Origin: Rhynchopus sp. YZ270_cl-10
Lineage: Eukaryota > Euglenozoa > Diplonemea > Diplonemida > Diplonemidae
Assembly (NCBI GenBank): GCA_964035575.1
Contig: OZ037856.1
Coordinates: 1,116,001 to 1,180,000, forward strand
DNA: 64,000 nucleotides
Direction: 5' to 3'
Under the pieces are notes generated by a model. It ran no database searches. It was not told the origin of the DNA and saw only the letters and a list, made by a program, of their open reading frames with translations. The position numbers were made by a program, and so were the translations under genes. Shown here one piece after another: positions 1 through 9,637 of the stretch (position 1 is the stretch's first letter; each line of letters opens with the position of its first letter).

Positions 1-3000
1 GAAGTGCAAAGATTTGTTCGAGCAGATTGATGCAGGGAAAACCGGGGAGTTCACTGCCTGGGAGCTTGCGACCGCGCTGCGGGACCAGTTCTCCGTGCAG
101 ACAGAGCTGTCGATCCCACCCTACCTCGCAACCCCGCTGTTCCGGCAGATCGTTCCTGGGAAGCCCTATGCGACGTTGGTTGCTTGGTACTCATACTTCC
201 ATGATAAAACGGTATGTAAGGAAAAAGCTGCCCTTTTGCTGCTTCATAGGGTAGGTTTATTCTCCCAACGCTCGACGTCATTTGTTTTGGTGGTCTTTTT
301 CAAACATGGCTACTGGGGGGGAGCTATTAAAGTATACGTATACTTTATTCGGCGGGAATTACTGCTTAAATGGCCAAAAAACGAAAAAGGAAAAAAAAAA
401 AAAAATCACTGTTATTTTGGGGTTTCTAGTGGCTGAAACCTCGCGAAAACACCACCATTGACATTTTTGGGCCAATCCCAGCCAGTGGTGGGGTCAATGT
501 GGAAAAATGAACAATTTTTTGGTGACTTAAATTTTCACAAATCTGAACCCCATCAGGCACCAATCGTGTAAAAACTGATACACGCGTTTTAGGTCAAAAA
601 TACTCATTTCTCAGCTCAAAGTGACCCCATCACAGCACGCACAGAATCCGGTCCACCGAAATCAAAAAAATTTTTTTTCGATTTTTTGTGCAAAAATTGC
701 TGTAAAAATTTTTTGGTAAGAAAAATGTACACAAAAACCGTATACTTTATTTCACAGATTTCCACGCTCAAAATGGGTTTCCGCGCCGTATACTTTATTA
801 CCCCCGTATACTTTATTAGCACCGTATACTTTATTAGCCCCCCCCCCAGTATAAAGAGCTTTTAAATGTAATGTATTCTCATAACCCCCACCACACAGCT
901 GAAGTTCGCCTCGCAACCCGTAGCCTCCTTCAGAGACGTGCTGCGGCGCCTGCTCGACCCACCCTACTCCTTCTCCGACGGCGACTGCGACCTCAACGAG
1001 CGTGTCGACGCGAAAGCCATCATCGCGAAGTTCAAATCGGACCGCTATCTGCAACTCGAGCTGGGTTGGCCAGAGTATGTTTCTCACCCCCCCCTCTTAC
1101 CCCCTCAGGAATTACCCAATACACACCACTTTTCCTTAACTGTCTCTATAGCCAATGCACACCGGTGGGAAATTTTTTTGTATCTCCAGTCTTAGTTATG
1201 ACTCTACGCAAAAAACCATACACTAATTCCACAGCCCCGAAGCCTCTCTGAGTGCATTAGGAAGTTCACCACGTAGAGAAGATATGGAAAAACTTTTGAA
1301 GCTCCGTTGGGCATGGACTCGCGCCGATGCTGCACACGACGGCTTCATTGGAGCATGCGAGCTGGGCGACGCGCTTGAAGAGGCGGACGTTGCTGCCTGC
1401 CTAGGACGTTGCGTCGGCGACGTCAAGACGATCTGGAAGGAGCTGGACACCAGCGGGACCGGGGTGACGATGTGGTACGACTTCTTTAAGTTCTTCTCTG
1501 AGCACCGGGTACAACGCTATCAGGAGTTGACGCAGGTGGTGCCTAAGAGGCGCGCCAACGCGGAGCTGCAGCAGAACTTCAACCTGGACCTCCTCAAGAG
1601 CAACGCCCGCATCAACGTCGACTACGACGACCTCAACAGCACACAGCAGCTCAACAAAAAACGCAGACACGCCCTCGCCATCCCTGCCATCGCTGCCGCC
1701 CTCTCCATTCTTCCCTGCTCTGAACCCCGCCCCGACCCTTCTCCCCCTACTCCAGACGAAGCCCCTCAGGCAGACATGGCCCAATCTCTTGCCGCATTCG
1801 AAGCCCTCGAAGCAATGGTGCAGCAGGAGACCCCACGCAGAAGGGTTTCCCTCAAGGCTACCCCCGAAGTCATAACGACAACCGAATCGCGCGAAATAGA
1901 ACCACTGCAAAAGGTTCCACAGCCAACCCCAAAGAATGAAAGACAACCACCAAGCCCGGCAAAAGGAAACCAAAGGGAGAACCTCAGAGAGGTTCCGGTG
2001 AACAGCCGAGAGAGTTTGCATAAGAGGGATAGCAAAAGGAGTGTGAGGCGGGAGGTGCCTGCTTCGAGGCCGTCTAGGCCTAGGGGGAACAGTGGTGGTG
2101 CTTCGAAACGGCCGCCGAGTGCTCCGGTTTCTCAGCCGTCATCGCCAAGGCATGCTGCGTCACCACCAAACCAGGCTAACCCCCCTGCAGCGCATGCTGA
2201 CCCAAATGCAGCAGTGTACAGTTATTACGACAACAACTCCCCACCTACTCGGCGTGACGCAGATGACCTTCCACGGCCATCCACCTCTTATACCATTCAG
2301 CAGCAATACGCTGAGGCACCTACCCCAAAATTCCCCGAGCTCATGCACCCTGGGGACCGCTACAACAAGATGAAGAAGCTTGGGGAGGGAAACTTTGGGA
2401 TTGTGTTTTTGGTGGAGCGGAAGTCGGATGGGTTGCTGTTGGTCACGAAGGAGCCGAAAAGGCCTTCGGGGAGCATGACGGCACAGAAGCGGGCAGCAGA
2501 TGCGAGACGAATGCGTAAGGTCCAGAAGGAAGCTGCGCATCTGATGCGTCTGAGGCATCCGAACATTCTCCGATTCATCGAAGCCTACTGGGAAAACGGG
2601 GCGCTCGTTATTGTAACAGAATACTGTGATGGAGGGGATCTGGCAGCATGGCTTACCAGGTATCGCAGTACCGCCTCAATTAGCGTCAAATGGAATATCT
2701 TTGAACAAATAGCGGCGGCTCTGTTATATATGCACGAACGCGGTGTGATGCACAGAGATTTGAAGCCTGCTAATATCCTTCTTACGTCTCGTTCTATGGT
2801 GAAGCTTGCTGATTTTGGATTGGCTCGCGCGCTTCGTCCTGAAGAAGAGGTTGCGCACACCATATGCGGAACAGAACTGTACATGGCACCGGAAGTGCAC
2901 AACCGCACCCCATACGGACGGTCTGCAGATGTCTTCGCATTGGGCTGTATTCTGTATCAAATGGTGAAGGGGAGGAAGCCCTTCGTGAACCTCATGGAGC

Positions 3001-3457
3001 TTTTAGAGTGCAAGCCACCACAGGACGCTCCAAAGTACGCAGCAAAGCTGATCAGGGATATGCTGCAGGCAGACCACAACCTGAGGCCCACGATGACAGC
3101 GGTGCTGAGGAGGTGTCCTGAGTACCGCCCAAGAAGGAAGCAGGCGACGCTCTTCCTGCTGTGGTGGAAGAGAAGGCAGCAGCAGCAACAGGGGTGGTTG
3201 AACAGCGCATTGGTATGTGTTTCTCCCAAAGAGGGATGCGTGTGCCATTCTCTTTGAATGGAAGCTGAATTTTTTTTTGAACAAAAATGTCGTTTTTGTC
3301 TGAATGCTGTATTGTAACCCAACCAGGTTTTCAAATAGTGGAGTTCATCCTCGGGGTGGCTACACTAATACAACCAAGTTTTTAAAATAAAAAAAATCAC
3401 CTTTTTCTTTTACAGGCTATCCGCGTGCTGTCCTTCCACATGATCATATCGTACTAG
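1..3457 (+). CDS. EF-hand protein kinase, 5' end outside window
   Basis: Ser/Thr protein kinase, probably regulated by Ca2+. Exons are 1-211, 899-1074, 1235-3212 and 3416-3457, giving 801 visible codons ending in TAG; introns begin GTATG and end CAG. Four EF-hand-like loops come first: DAGKTGEFTAWE, DGDCDLNERVDA, DAAHDGFIGACE and DTSGTGVTMWYD. A ~260-residue Pro/Ser/Arg-rich linker follows. The kinase domain (about 2350-3120) shows the glycine loop GEGNFGIV, lysine in VTKEPKR, HRDLKPAN, DFG and CGTELYMAPE. The activation segment resembles NEK- or ULK-type kinases. EF-hands precede the kinase, the reverse of plant and apicomplexan CDPKs. The first loop starts at the window edge, so more sequence lies upstream; the TTG at 14 is not a start. 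Kinase call is firm; the subfamily is not. Confidence 0.9.
313..849. mobile_element. mariner-like MITE in kinase intron 1
   Basis: The ends are inverted copies beginning CTGGGGGG and running into CTATTAAAGTATACG on the left and, reverse-complemented, CTAATAAAGTATACG on the right. The element is flanked by TA on both sides (311-312, 850-851), the target duplication of the Tc1/mariner superfamily. GTATACTTTATT recurs five times inside near the ends. No transposase reading frame is seen, so it is a non-autonomous copy. It makes up most of the 687-base intron. Superfamily is inferred from TA plus inverted ends only. Confidence 0.65.
3338..3391 (+). repeat. RF-E repeat in kinase intron 3
   Basis: This copy begins AGTGGAG, continues through CTACACTAATACAACCAAG and ends in an A-rich run. 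It lies within the 3213-3415 intron. The copy at 9130 shares nearly the whole core. Confidence 0.7.
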
Positions 3458-3486
3458 AGTTTTGGGGTTGGGGACGCTTTTTTTTC

Positions 3487-3548
3487 ATGGTGACTATGCA
3501 CAAAAAAGGCTTAGGTTCATCTTATAAATTTTTCTTTTTTTTTTCCCA
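3487..3548 (+). repeat. RF-C repeat
   Basis: The copy reads GGTGACTATGCAC, then GGCTTAGGTTCATCTTA, then a T-rich tail. The two TTAG/CTA parts form a decayed stem. Close relatives lie at 4254 and 14508. Confidence 0.6.
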
Positions 3549-3923
3549 TAGAAATTTTTCATTTTTTTTTTTTTCCACAAATCCCTCCAACTTCCTCTCT
3601 CCCAAAGAGAGAGCCAATGAAGAAATATGAATCTGACATTGTGAATGGAAATATAGGTGGATGTATAGGTCCCCTTGGCATCCCTACCCTTTTCGGAAAA
3701 TATTTTTTGAACATTTTTTTTATCCTGGGAAAATAGGGACGGGGGGGAAGGGGAGATGTGGGGTTGGTCTTTTGAGTGAACGAAAATACGAAAAGCGAAT
3801 CAAAAAAAAAATCTTCTCCTCAGTTTACAAAGTAGTGCGTTTTTTTTCTCTCTCCCCCTCCCCCCTCCCCTCTCCCCATCGTGAAAATAATTAAAAAAAG
3901 GACCGTTTTTTGAGGAAAAAGAC

Positions 3924-3992
3924 AGTGGAGATTGCACAAACTGTGGCAACACAACCGAGGCAACTACACTACTCCAACAATTTATCAAAAAA
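3924..3992 (+). repeat. RF-E repeat, long form
   Basis: It begins AGTGGAGATTGCACAA, includes CTGTGGCAACAC and ends CAACAATTTATC followed by an A run. The copy at 63927 at the window's end is the nearest match. Confidence 0.7.
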
Positions 3993-4128
3993 AAAAGGGG
4001 ATATCTTTCTCATGTGTTTTATCACAGAGATGTATTTATCTTTCAAGATTTTCTTTTTTTTAAATCTGCAAAAAGAGGCAGTTTGGTTTGAAGTGCGAGA
4101 GACCAAATTTTTCTCTTTTTTCGTTTTA

Positions 4129-4230
4129 GTGCTCTCTGGGGGTTCGATAACCTGTGGAGAAGCAGTGTCTGCGTCCGCCGATGAACGGTGAGGGTGTTTG
4201 CACTTTCAACTTCTCTTTTTTTTTTTTTTT
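4129..4230 (+). repeat. RF-B repeat
   Basis: A hairpin centred on GGTTCGATAACC is followed by TGCGTCCGCCGATGAACGG, then TTTGCACTTTCAACTTCTC and 18 or more Ts. The copy at 33894 shares the hairpin, the CCGCCGATGAACGG block and the 3' core. Confidence 0.7.
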
Positions 4231-4253
4231 TGTACGATATCCATTGTGATCTA

Positions 4254-4352
4254 GGTGGCTATGCACAAAGGCTTAGTATCATTTTACCCCTTCCTTCTTA
4301 GATACATTGCGAGAGACACATTCATCCTGTAAGTTTTCGTTTCCTTAGACCT
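4254..4352 (+). repeat. two adjacent RF-C repeats
   Basis: The first half reads GGCTATGCAC then GGCTTAGTATCATTTTA. The second reads GATACATTGCGAGAGACACA then TTCATCCTGTAAG. They look like tandem members of the hairpin-plus-TTCATCTTACAA family. Confidence 0.5.
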
Positions 4353-4623
4353 TCAAAAACTTCACTCTTTTATTGTGCGGCAAAATGACCATGGCATAAC
4401 ACCAAGGTAAAACACAATACACCGCGAGGGGGCTGATGTTTTGAAAACCATTGTACAGATTCTAAAAATAAAGCAACACAACACACAGCTGTTCTGCTAA
4501 CATCTATCTCTCTCTCTCACTCCCCACCCGCCCTGATGTGTTTTTCACCCAGTTTTAGTTTCGCTGTGTTACACATTTCGTCGATTAGTCAAATCATACG
4601 CACTAATTGATGTGTATCCGTCC

Positions 4624-4723
4624 ACCTGATTTTTCCTGAAATTTGGTGGAGTTTAGTGGGTTTTGATAGTATTAAAACCACTTTTAACACCATCAAAACA
4701 ACACCAAATTTAAAAAATCAGGT
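4624..4723. mobile_element. fold-back MITE, copy 1
   Basis: The inverted ends share ACCTGATTTTT and AAATTTGGTG, and the middle contains TTTTGATAGTATTAAAACC. An 88-base relative with the same ends lies at 51409-51496. No coding capacity; no clear target duplication. Confidence 0.65.
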
Positions 4724-4825
4724 GTCGTGTGTACACAAGAGGCACATTCGCGATAAGAGTAATGATATTTCATTGTTGAAGCCTCCCCACCCATTCAAAA
4801 AACACCATAAAAAATGTTTTGTTTT

Positions 4826-4914
4826 GCATGGGGTCTACCGTTGTACACCGGTCATATACCAAAGTAAAACTGTTCACGAGCGGGCTGTTGTAGTTCAAGT
4901 CAACCCTTTTTTTG
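4826..4914 (+). repeat. RF-A repeat
   Basis: It contains GTACACCGGTCATATACCAA, TTCACGAGCGGGCTGTTGTA and TTCAAGTCAACC followed by a T run. It matches the fuller copies at 7040 and 51544. Confidence 0.7.
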
Positions 4915-5029
4915 TAGGCAAACTGCATTGATACTTGAACGGAGTCCCTTCTGGATCGTTTGATGGTGGTGACGATGTACGTATATGACACGTGAGGCAC
5001 AGACACTTTTTTTTCCCCCTTTCACAGAG

Positions 5030-5092
5030 GCCTTAGTGTCTGCGCCCCCCTGGTGTCTGGTGACGCGTTTTGTACTTTCGAATTCTCTTTCT
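5030..5092 (+). repeat. RF-B repeat, 3' part
   Basis: It has AGTGTCTGCG, then GACGCGTTTTGTACTTTC and a pyrimidine tail. The GGTTCGATAACC hairpin is absent. Confidence 0.45.
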
Positions 5093-5199
5093 TACAAACC
5101 CAGCAGGGCTTCGTTATGCCCCAAAAGTAATTTTCAAGATGGCTGAATAGAGCACAGTGGAAGAGGCTTCGGTTCATAACAAAAAGCTTCTTTTTATTA

Positions 5200-5242
5200 G
5201 GTACACTGCCACAAGAAGGCTTTGTATTTCAAGTCAACTTTT
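5200..5242 (+). repeat. RF-A repeat, 3' part
   Basis: It reads GGTACACTGCCACAAGAAGG, then CTTTGTATTTCAAGTCAAC and a T tail. Only the 3' half of the family is present. Confidence 0.65.
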
Positions 5243-5260
5243 TATCTCCCAAAAATGCAA

Positions 5261-5342
5261 CACTCCAGGGGGTTCGATAACCCCACAGAGTGTCAAATGC
5301 CTGCGTCCCCAGAAAGGCGTTTTGCACTATCAACTTTTTTTA
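5261..5342 (+). repeat. RF-B repeat with intact hairpin
   Basis: GGGGGTTCGATAACCCC is a clean stem-loop, extended by CACTC on the left and GAGTG on the right. TGCCTGCGTCC and GTTTTGCACTATCAAC follow, then Ts. Confidence 0.7.
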
Positions 5343-5419
5343 TCATCAAAATCGCGTCTTCTTCTCCCCAGCAAAAAACCCCTTCTTTTTTATTGTTAAT
5401 TTCCCCCCTCTTCTAATAC

Positions 5420-5850
5420 CATGGATGTCCAAAGTACTTGAAGTATATCAAGTACTTGATCCCCCAAAAAATCCAATACTTGATACTTCAAGTACTTGAC
5501 ACCCTATTTTTTTTTCTAGTACTTTTTTACTTGTTCTCCCTCTGTCAAGTACTTTTTTCACAAAAAAAACGTCAAGTACTTGATCAAGTACAAAAAAAAA
5601 GTGGGTACTTGATCAAGTACTTGACGTTTTTTTGCGAAAACAAGTACTTGACAGACTCTGCCAGAGGGTAAAAAAGTAAAAAAGTACGAGAAAAAAAAAA
5701 ATAGGGTATCAAGTACTTGATTTCTGTCAAGTACTTGATCAATCTTCAAGTACTTGACTGTCATTTTGAGAGGAAAAAAAAGGGGGGTCAAGTACTTCAA
5801 GTACCATAAAAAATCCGAAAAAAGTACTTCAAGTACTTTGGACATCCATG
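5420..5850. mobile_element. 431-bp fold-back element made of CAAGTACTTGA
   Basis: The ends are exact inverted copies starting CATGGATGTCCAAAGTACTT. The flanks TAATAC (5414-5419 and 5851-5856) form a 6-bp target duplication. Both arms pair over most of their length, meeting near 5590. The palindrome CAAGTACTTGA occurs about eight times, with further variants. There is no coding sequence; apparent frames are shadows of the repeats. Confidence 0.8.
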
Positions 5851-6264
5851 TAATACTCTCCCAGACGTTATATTTGTCTTTCTACTCCCGTTGTTTAGTG
5901 TTGGCTGGGGGGGTTTTATTTTTTTGCAAAAGTCAGTTATGGTACGTTTAGTCATTTAGTTTGTGTGCAGGGGTGATGGGGGGGTGTAGGGTGGAGAGGG
6001 TCAGAGAATCGGGCTTTCCATTGAACATTTTGTTTGACTGCAATTATTCTTCCTTTTTTTTTTGTGGTTTCTTTTATCGCCTCTTCGAGTTCTTCAACGC
6101 CTTTTTCGAGGAATGGTTACGTTTTCTCTTTGCATCTTTATTTTTTAGGAACGGGCAAAACCCGATCCAAAAAAAAAGAGAGAAAATCCGTCTTATGTGT
6201 AATCTGCGGTTGATGAATGCGGGTGTCATGTTTAAAAGTGTCTCTTTTGCTTTAAAGAACGGGT

Positions 6265-6405
6265 ACACGGCGGACTAGTCAGGGGAACTACTAGTCGTAA
6301 CGACTGGTGTTAACCTGGTAGTGTTACTGGTGTAACAGTAGTCGTAAAACATTAGTCATTTGTACTGGTAACGTTACTAGTAGTCCACCTGACAGTTCGC
6401 CGTGT
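6265..6405. mobile_element. 141-bp fold-back element
   Basis: The ends ACACGGCG and CGCCGTGT pair, as do GAACTACTAGT and ACTAGTAGTCC further in. No coding sequence and no clear target duplication. Confidence 0.55.
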
Positions 6406-6736
6406 GAAGGTATGTGTTACGCCTCCCGTCGTCATGCTTTCTGCTCTTTTGGAAAGTGTCTTGACTTTATCTTTTTTGTGCTGCAGTTTTTTGGATGCCT
6501 TTAAATCCGCACAACCCAAAAGGGAGACTGCACGTTTTATCAAAACTTCGCTTTCCTTTGCAGGAGTTATTTTTTTAAGATGTGAGGCATTATTCATCTT
6601 TCAACTTTTCTGTTCCTTTTATGGTTTCTTTTTCTTTTTTGCTCGAAGCCCCCCCCCCTAATTCTTTCTCTGCCCGAGGAAGTTGTATTGAAAAGGAGCT
6701 GTTATTTTTTGTGTATACGTTTTACGTTTTATGTGA

Positions 6737-6858
6737 CACACGACGATGAAAGTAAATGACTCGACTTTTCGTTTTACTTGTGGTTTTCACCGTTGTAATT
6801 CAACGGTGGAAACCGCAAGCAAAACCACAAATTAAGTTATTTACTTCCCCGTCGTGCA
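6737..6858. mobile_element. 122-bp fold-back element
   Basis: The ends CACACGACG and CGTCGTGCACG pair imperfectly, followed inward by AAGTAAAT on one side and ATTTACTT on the other. The centre is a strong stem: CACCGTTG, a short loop, then CAACGGTG. Confidence 0.55.
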
Positions 6859-7039
6859 CGGTAGGGCCAGAGGAGAAGTGGGGGGGGTGGGGGGGTGCGG
6901 GCACTTAAACCCCTCCCCCCCTTTTTTTGTAATTTTTCCCTCGACTCTTCCTTCTCTCTCTTCCCCTCTTCGTCGTCTTCCCTTTTTTATCTAATAAAAA
7001 TAGCGCCCATCTTTTCCCATTTTTTATCAGATGCAAACC

Positions 7040-7140
7040 CACGAAATGTTGGGGTCCACCCCCCCTGGTACAGCCGGTCATATACCAACACTGTTCGACG
7101 CACAAAGAGGGCTTTTGTATTTCAAGTCAAACTTCTCTTT
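7040..7140 (+). repeat. RF-A repeat
   Basis: It starts ACGAAATGTTGGGGTCCACC, continues CAGCCGGTCATATACCAAC and ends GCTTTTGTATTTCAAGTC with a pyrimidine tail. It lies 120 bases upstream of the 7259 gene. Confidence 0.7.
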
Positions 7141-7258
7141 GTGCGTACATTTAGTGCACCCTATTATACCTTCTATTCAGTAGAATAGTTTATGAAACAA
7201 GTCGAATTTCTCTCTTTCTTCCCCCTCTACCTTACTACAGAACACCCCACACACAACA

Positions 7259-8290
7259 ATGCCCGCTTCCATCGCAGAAACGACTGCACTGGGGCTGCTC
7301 AACCTGCTTCTGCAACAGACGAAGGGGAAGGAGGTTGTCTCGGGTGTAGAGTTCTCTGGATTGTTGAGGGGAGTCGATTCGAAGGCCTCGTCTCAGGAGG
7401 CTGCCGCTGCTATCCTTGATGCCTTGGGGGAACGTGCCTCGGGTGTTACCAGGGGCGCTCCCGCCCCCACACGGCCTAGACCCTCTGTGAGCACATCGGC
7501 ATCTGCTTCGCCCACGACAGCATCACCCAAGGCGGCTTCGTGGTCAACCTCTTCGCCTGCAGCTGCCTCTCCAAAGGCGGCTGCATGGTCATCATCTTCA
7601 CCAGCGTCGGCATCACCCAAGGCAGGGTCTGTTTCTTGTGGCAAACTATCTGATCGGTTTAAAGCATTTGAGGACAGCAGTCCAGCGTCTCCAGCATCCC
7701 CCGCCTCTCCGGCCTCGCCAGCATCCCCAAAGGTTGGCAGATTGGGGAAAGGAGGGATCGGTTCTGTCACCATGCCCAGCATCTCCGCAGCCCCCCTCGA
7801 ATCCGCGGTTCCCAGCGGAAACTGGGATGGACCAGGAATCTACCTTACCTACGAACCATCGCAAAACGGCATCCTCTTCGCAGTCTACAGCAAGACCGCA
7901 GTGTCCGGGGCAATCGCATACGCAAAACCTGGGAAGGAGATTCCGGGGTTCAAATTTAATACGTTGGGAGGCAAGAATGAGTTGGTCAAGGCGGCAACGG
8001 ATAAGCATGTGTTCATGAGGGGTGTGGCAATGTTCGTAAAAAACGCAAAACAGCACAGCGCCAGCGTTGACCTCAAAGAGACTGCGGGCCTCTTCCCAAC
8101 AGCGTGCTACGTTCACTACAGTGGAGGGGATAGAGTGGCAAAGGTCGTGCCAGGTACGCTTACCCCGACGCAGTCGCTGGATGCAGTTGCATGTGTGCCC
8201 CAAGCGAACGCCGATCTGAAAGGAATCAGTGTTCTGGACAAAGCAACATTTGTGCAAAGAGGCGATGCCTGTGGAGGTACCGCGTCATAA
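7259..8290 (+). CDS. Ser/Ala/Pro-rich protein of unknown function
   Basis: A 343-residue single-exon protein; the ATG in ACAATG is the first in frame after the acceptor-like CAG ending at 7240. Residues ~1-60 are helical and mostly ordered. Residues ~65-165 are a low-complexity Ser/Ala/Pro linker with repeats such as ASPKAA and SPASPASPASP. Residues ~185-343 form a compact domain with glycines and aromatics (WDGPGIYLTYEP, CYVHYSGGD) and four cysteines late in the chain. There is no signal peptide and no membrane segment, so it is probably cytosolic. I do not recognise the C-terminal domain. The coding call rests on length, GC-rich codon use and start context. Confidence 0.8.
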   Translation: MPASIAETTALGLLNLLLQQTKGKEVVSGVEFSGLLRGVDSKASSQEAAAAILDALGERASGVTRGAPAPTRPRPSVSTSASASPTTASPKAASWSTSSPAAASPKAAAWSSSSPASASPKAGSVSCGKLSDRFKAFEDSSPASPASPASPASPASPKVGRLGKGGIGSVTMPSISAAPLESAVPSGNWDGPGIYLTYEPSQNGILFAVYSKTAVSGAIAYAKPGKEIPGFKFNTLGGKNELVKAATDKHVFMRGVAMFVKNAKQHSASVDLKETAGLFPTACYVHYSGGDRVAKVVPGTLTPTQSLDAVACVPQANADLKGISVLDKATFVQRGDACGGTAS

Positions 8291-8482
8291 AAAAAAAAAA
8301 AAAAATGGTGGGTTTTTTTTGAGCAGAGGCTACACTACTCTGATGTTTAAATGAATAAAGAATGCGGCAAAAAAAGAGGGTTCCCCCAGAGGGGAAAAAG
8401 CTATAAAGAAAATTTCCTCTTTTTTTGCTACTCGATTTTGGGAAATTTGGTGGTTGTGAAAAAACGTTGTGTTGTTGGGAGC

Positions 8483-8518
8483 GTGCACTTCACTATGAAA
8501 CATAGCAGTGAAGTGCAG
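8483..8518. repeat. stem-loop
   Basis: GCACTTCACT and AGTGAAGTGC form a perfect 10-bp stem around a 12-base loop. Confidence 0.6.
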
Positions 8519-8851
8519 GTATTCTCGTGATGTGGTGCGTGTATGTGCTCTATAGAGCAAAAACTGTGTGGGTTTTATTTTTCTTTCTTTTCAGAGAATT
8601 TTTCGCTTCTGTTATATTTGTTGCTGTGTGAATTGGATGCATTTGAGTGTGCAACAGTTTCTTTTGTTTTCCTTTTGTTTTGCTTCATTTGCCAGGTGTG
8701 CAATCTCCACCTTTTTCGGCAAGGCTGAGCAAGAAGGTGACTCAGCACGAGATGCTTTGGTTCATATGTTGTGATTTCCTTCTTTTGTGTCTTTTTTTTT
8801 TTGCAATGGTTTTCGTGCCATCAATATTTTAGTTGTCAAAAAACACTTTAT

Positions 8852-9125
8852 ACATACATGTTGGTACGTACGTAAAACGCGCAAAAATAATAAAAAAACG
8901 CGCAAAATAATCAAAAAATGTTTTTAATAAACAACGTAACAAAAACGCGCAAAAAAACGTACTAAAACGTACCAAAAACACAGAGCAAAAATATTATTTT
9001 TGCTGTAATGTTGTATTAAAAAGTGATTATTTTGATTATTTTTGAAAAACGTAGTACGTTTTTGTGTTTTTTGTACGTTTTTTGCGCGTTTTTTGCGCGT
9101 TTTACGTACGTACCAACATGTATGT
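8852..9125. mobile_element. 274-bp palindromic MITE with TTAT flanks
   Basis: Both ends read ACATACATGTTGGTACGTAC inward, then AAAACGCGCAAAA repeats. The arms pair across almost the whole element, with a centre near GCAAAAATATTATTTTTGC. TTAT lies directly outside both ends, a possible 4-bp duplication. No coding capacity. Confidence 0.75.
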
Positions 9126-9129
9126 TTAT

Positions 9130-9180
9130 AGTGGAGCACACTCTGGGGTGTCTACACTAATACAACCAAGTTTTCAAAAA
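9130..9180 (+). repeat. RF-E repeat
   Basis: AGTGGAGCACACTCTGGGGTG is followed by CTACACTAATACAACCAAG and TTTTCAAAAAA. It directly adjoins the palindromic element. Confidence 0.65.
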
Positions 9181-9637
9181 ACGTTTTTCAAAAACAGTGT
9201 CAATAAATCTTGTCTTGTTAGTGCACCAGGCACCACTGTGCACACGATGCTACACGAGTGGTATCAGGTTCCCAAAATTCCTGTGAAGAATGTACAGTGG
9301 GAGAACCATATTCGAGTTTTCACATTGGTTCTTCATCCGTGAAGGATGGTGGTGGCGTCTTAAGGGGTGACATTGATTTAAACAAGAACCTGTTTTTGAC
9401 CAAAAAAAATACTTTGTTTATTCTTCTTGCCAATTGATGTTTGGCAACTTTTCTTTTCTCTCTTCTTATACCCTATCCACGGCTGGCCTGTCCACAAAGC
9501 TTCCATACGTACATTTATAAAGGACCAGCCAAAACGCAACAATAAAGTGGGGGTGCATATATCTGTTTGTACTCCACATCCTTTTCCACACCCGCCAATA
9601 CCACATCAAACAGAACTACCTTTTACCGAAACGAACA

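Larger units (their letters stand above)
3458..7258. other. gene-free region with repeats
   Basis: No reading frame here has the composition of the neighbouring genes. The stretch is AT-rich with long T and A runs. It holds four fold-back elements and at least ten short dispersed repeats, listed separately. CTTACTACAG ends at 7240, 18 bases before the next ATG, and is a likely splice acceptor. Confidence 0.6.
8291..9637. other. intergenic region
   Basis: No gene is seen. It contains a 36-base stem-loop (8483-8518), the palindromic element at 8852-9125 and an RF-E repeat. CATCAAACAG ends at 9613, a probable acceptor 24 bases before the first phosphatase ATG. Confidence 0.6.

Noticed and set aside
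1-436. TTG at position 14 as a start codon
   Set aside because: The frame continues to the window edge and the EF-hand helix begins before it; the end at 436 reads through an intron.
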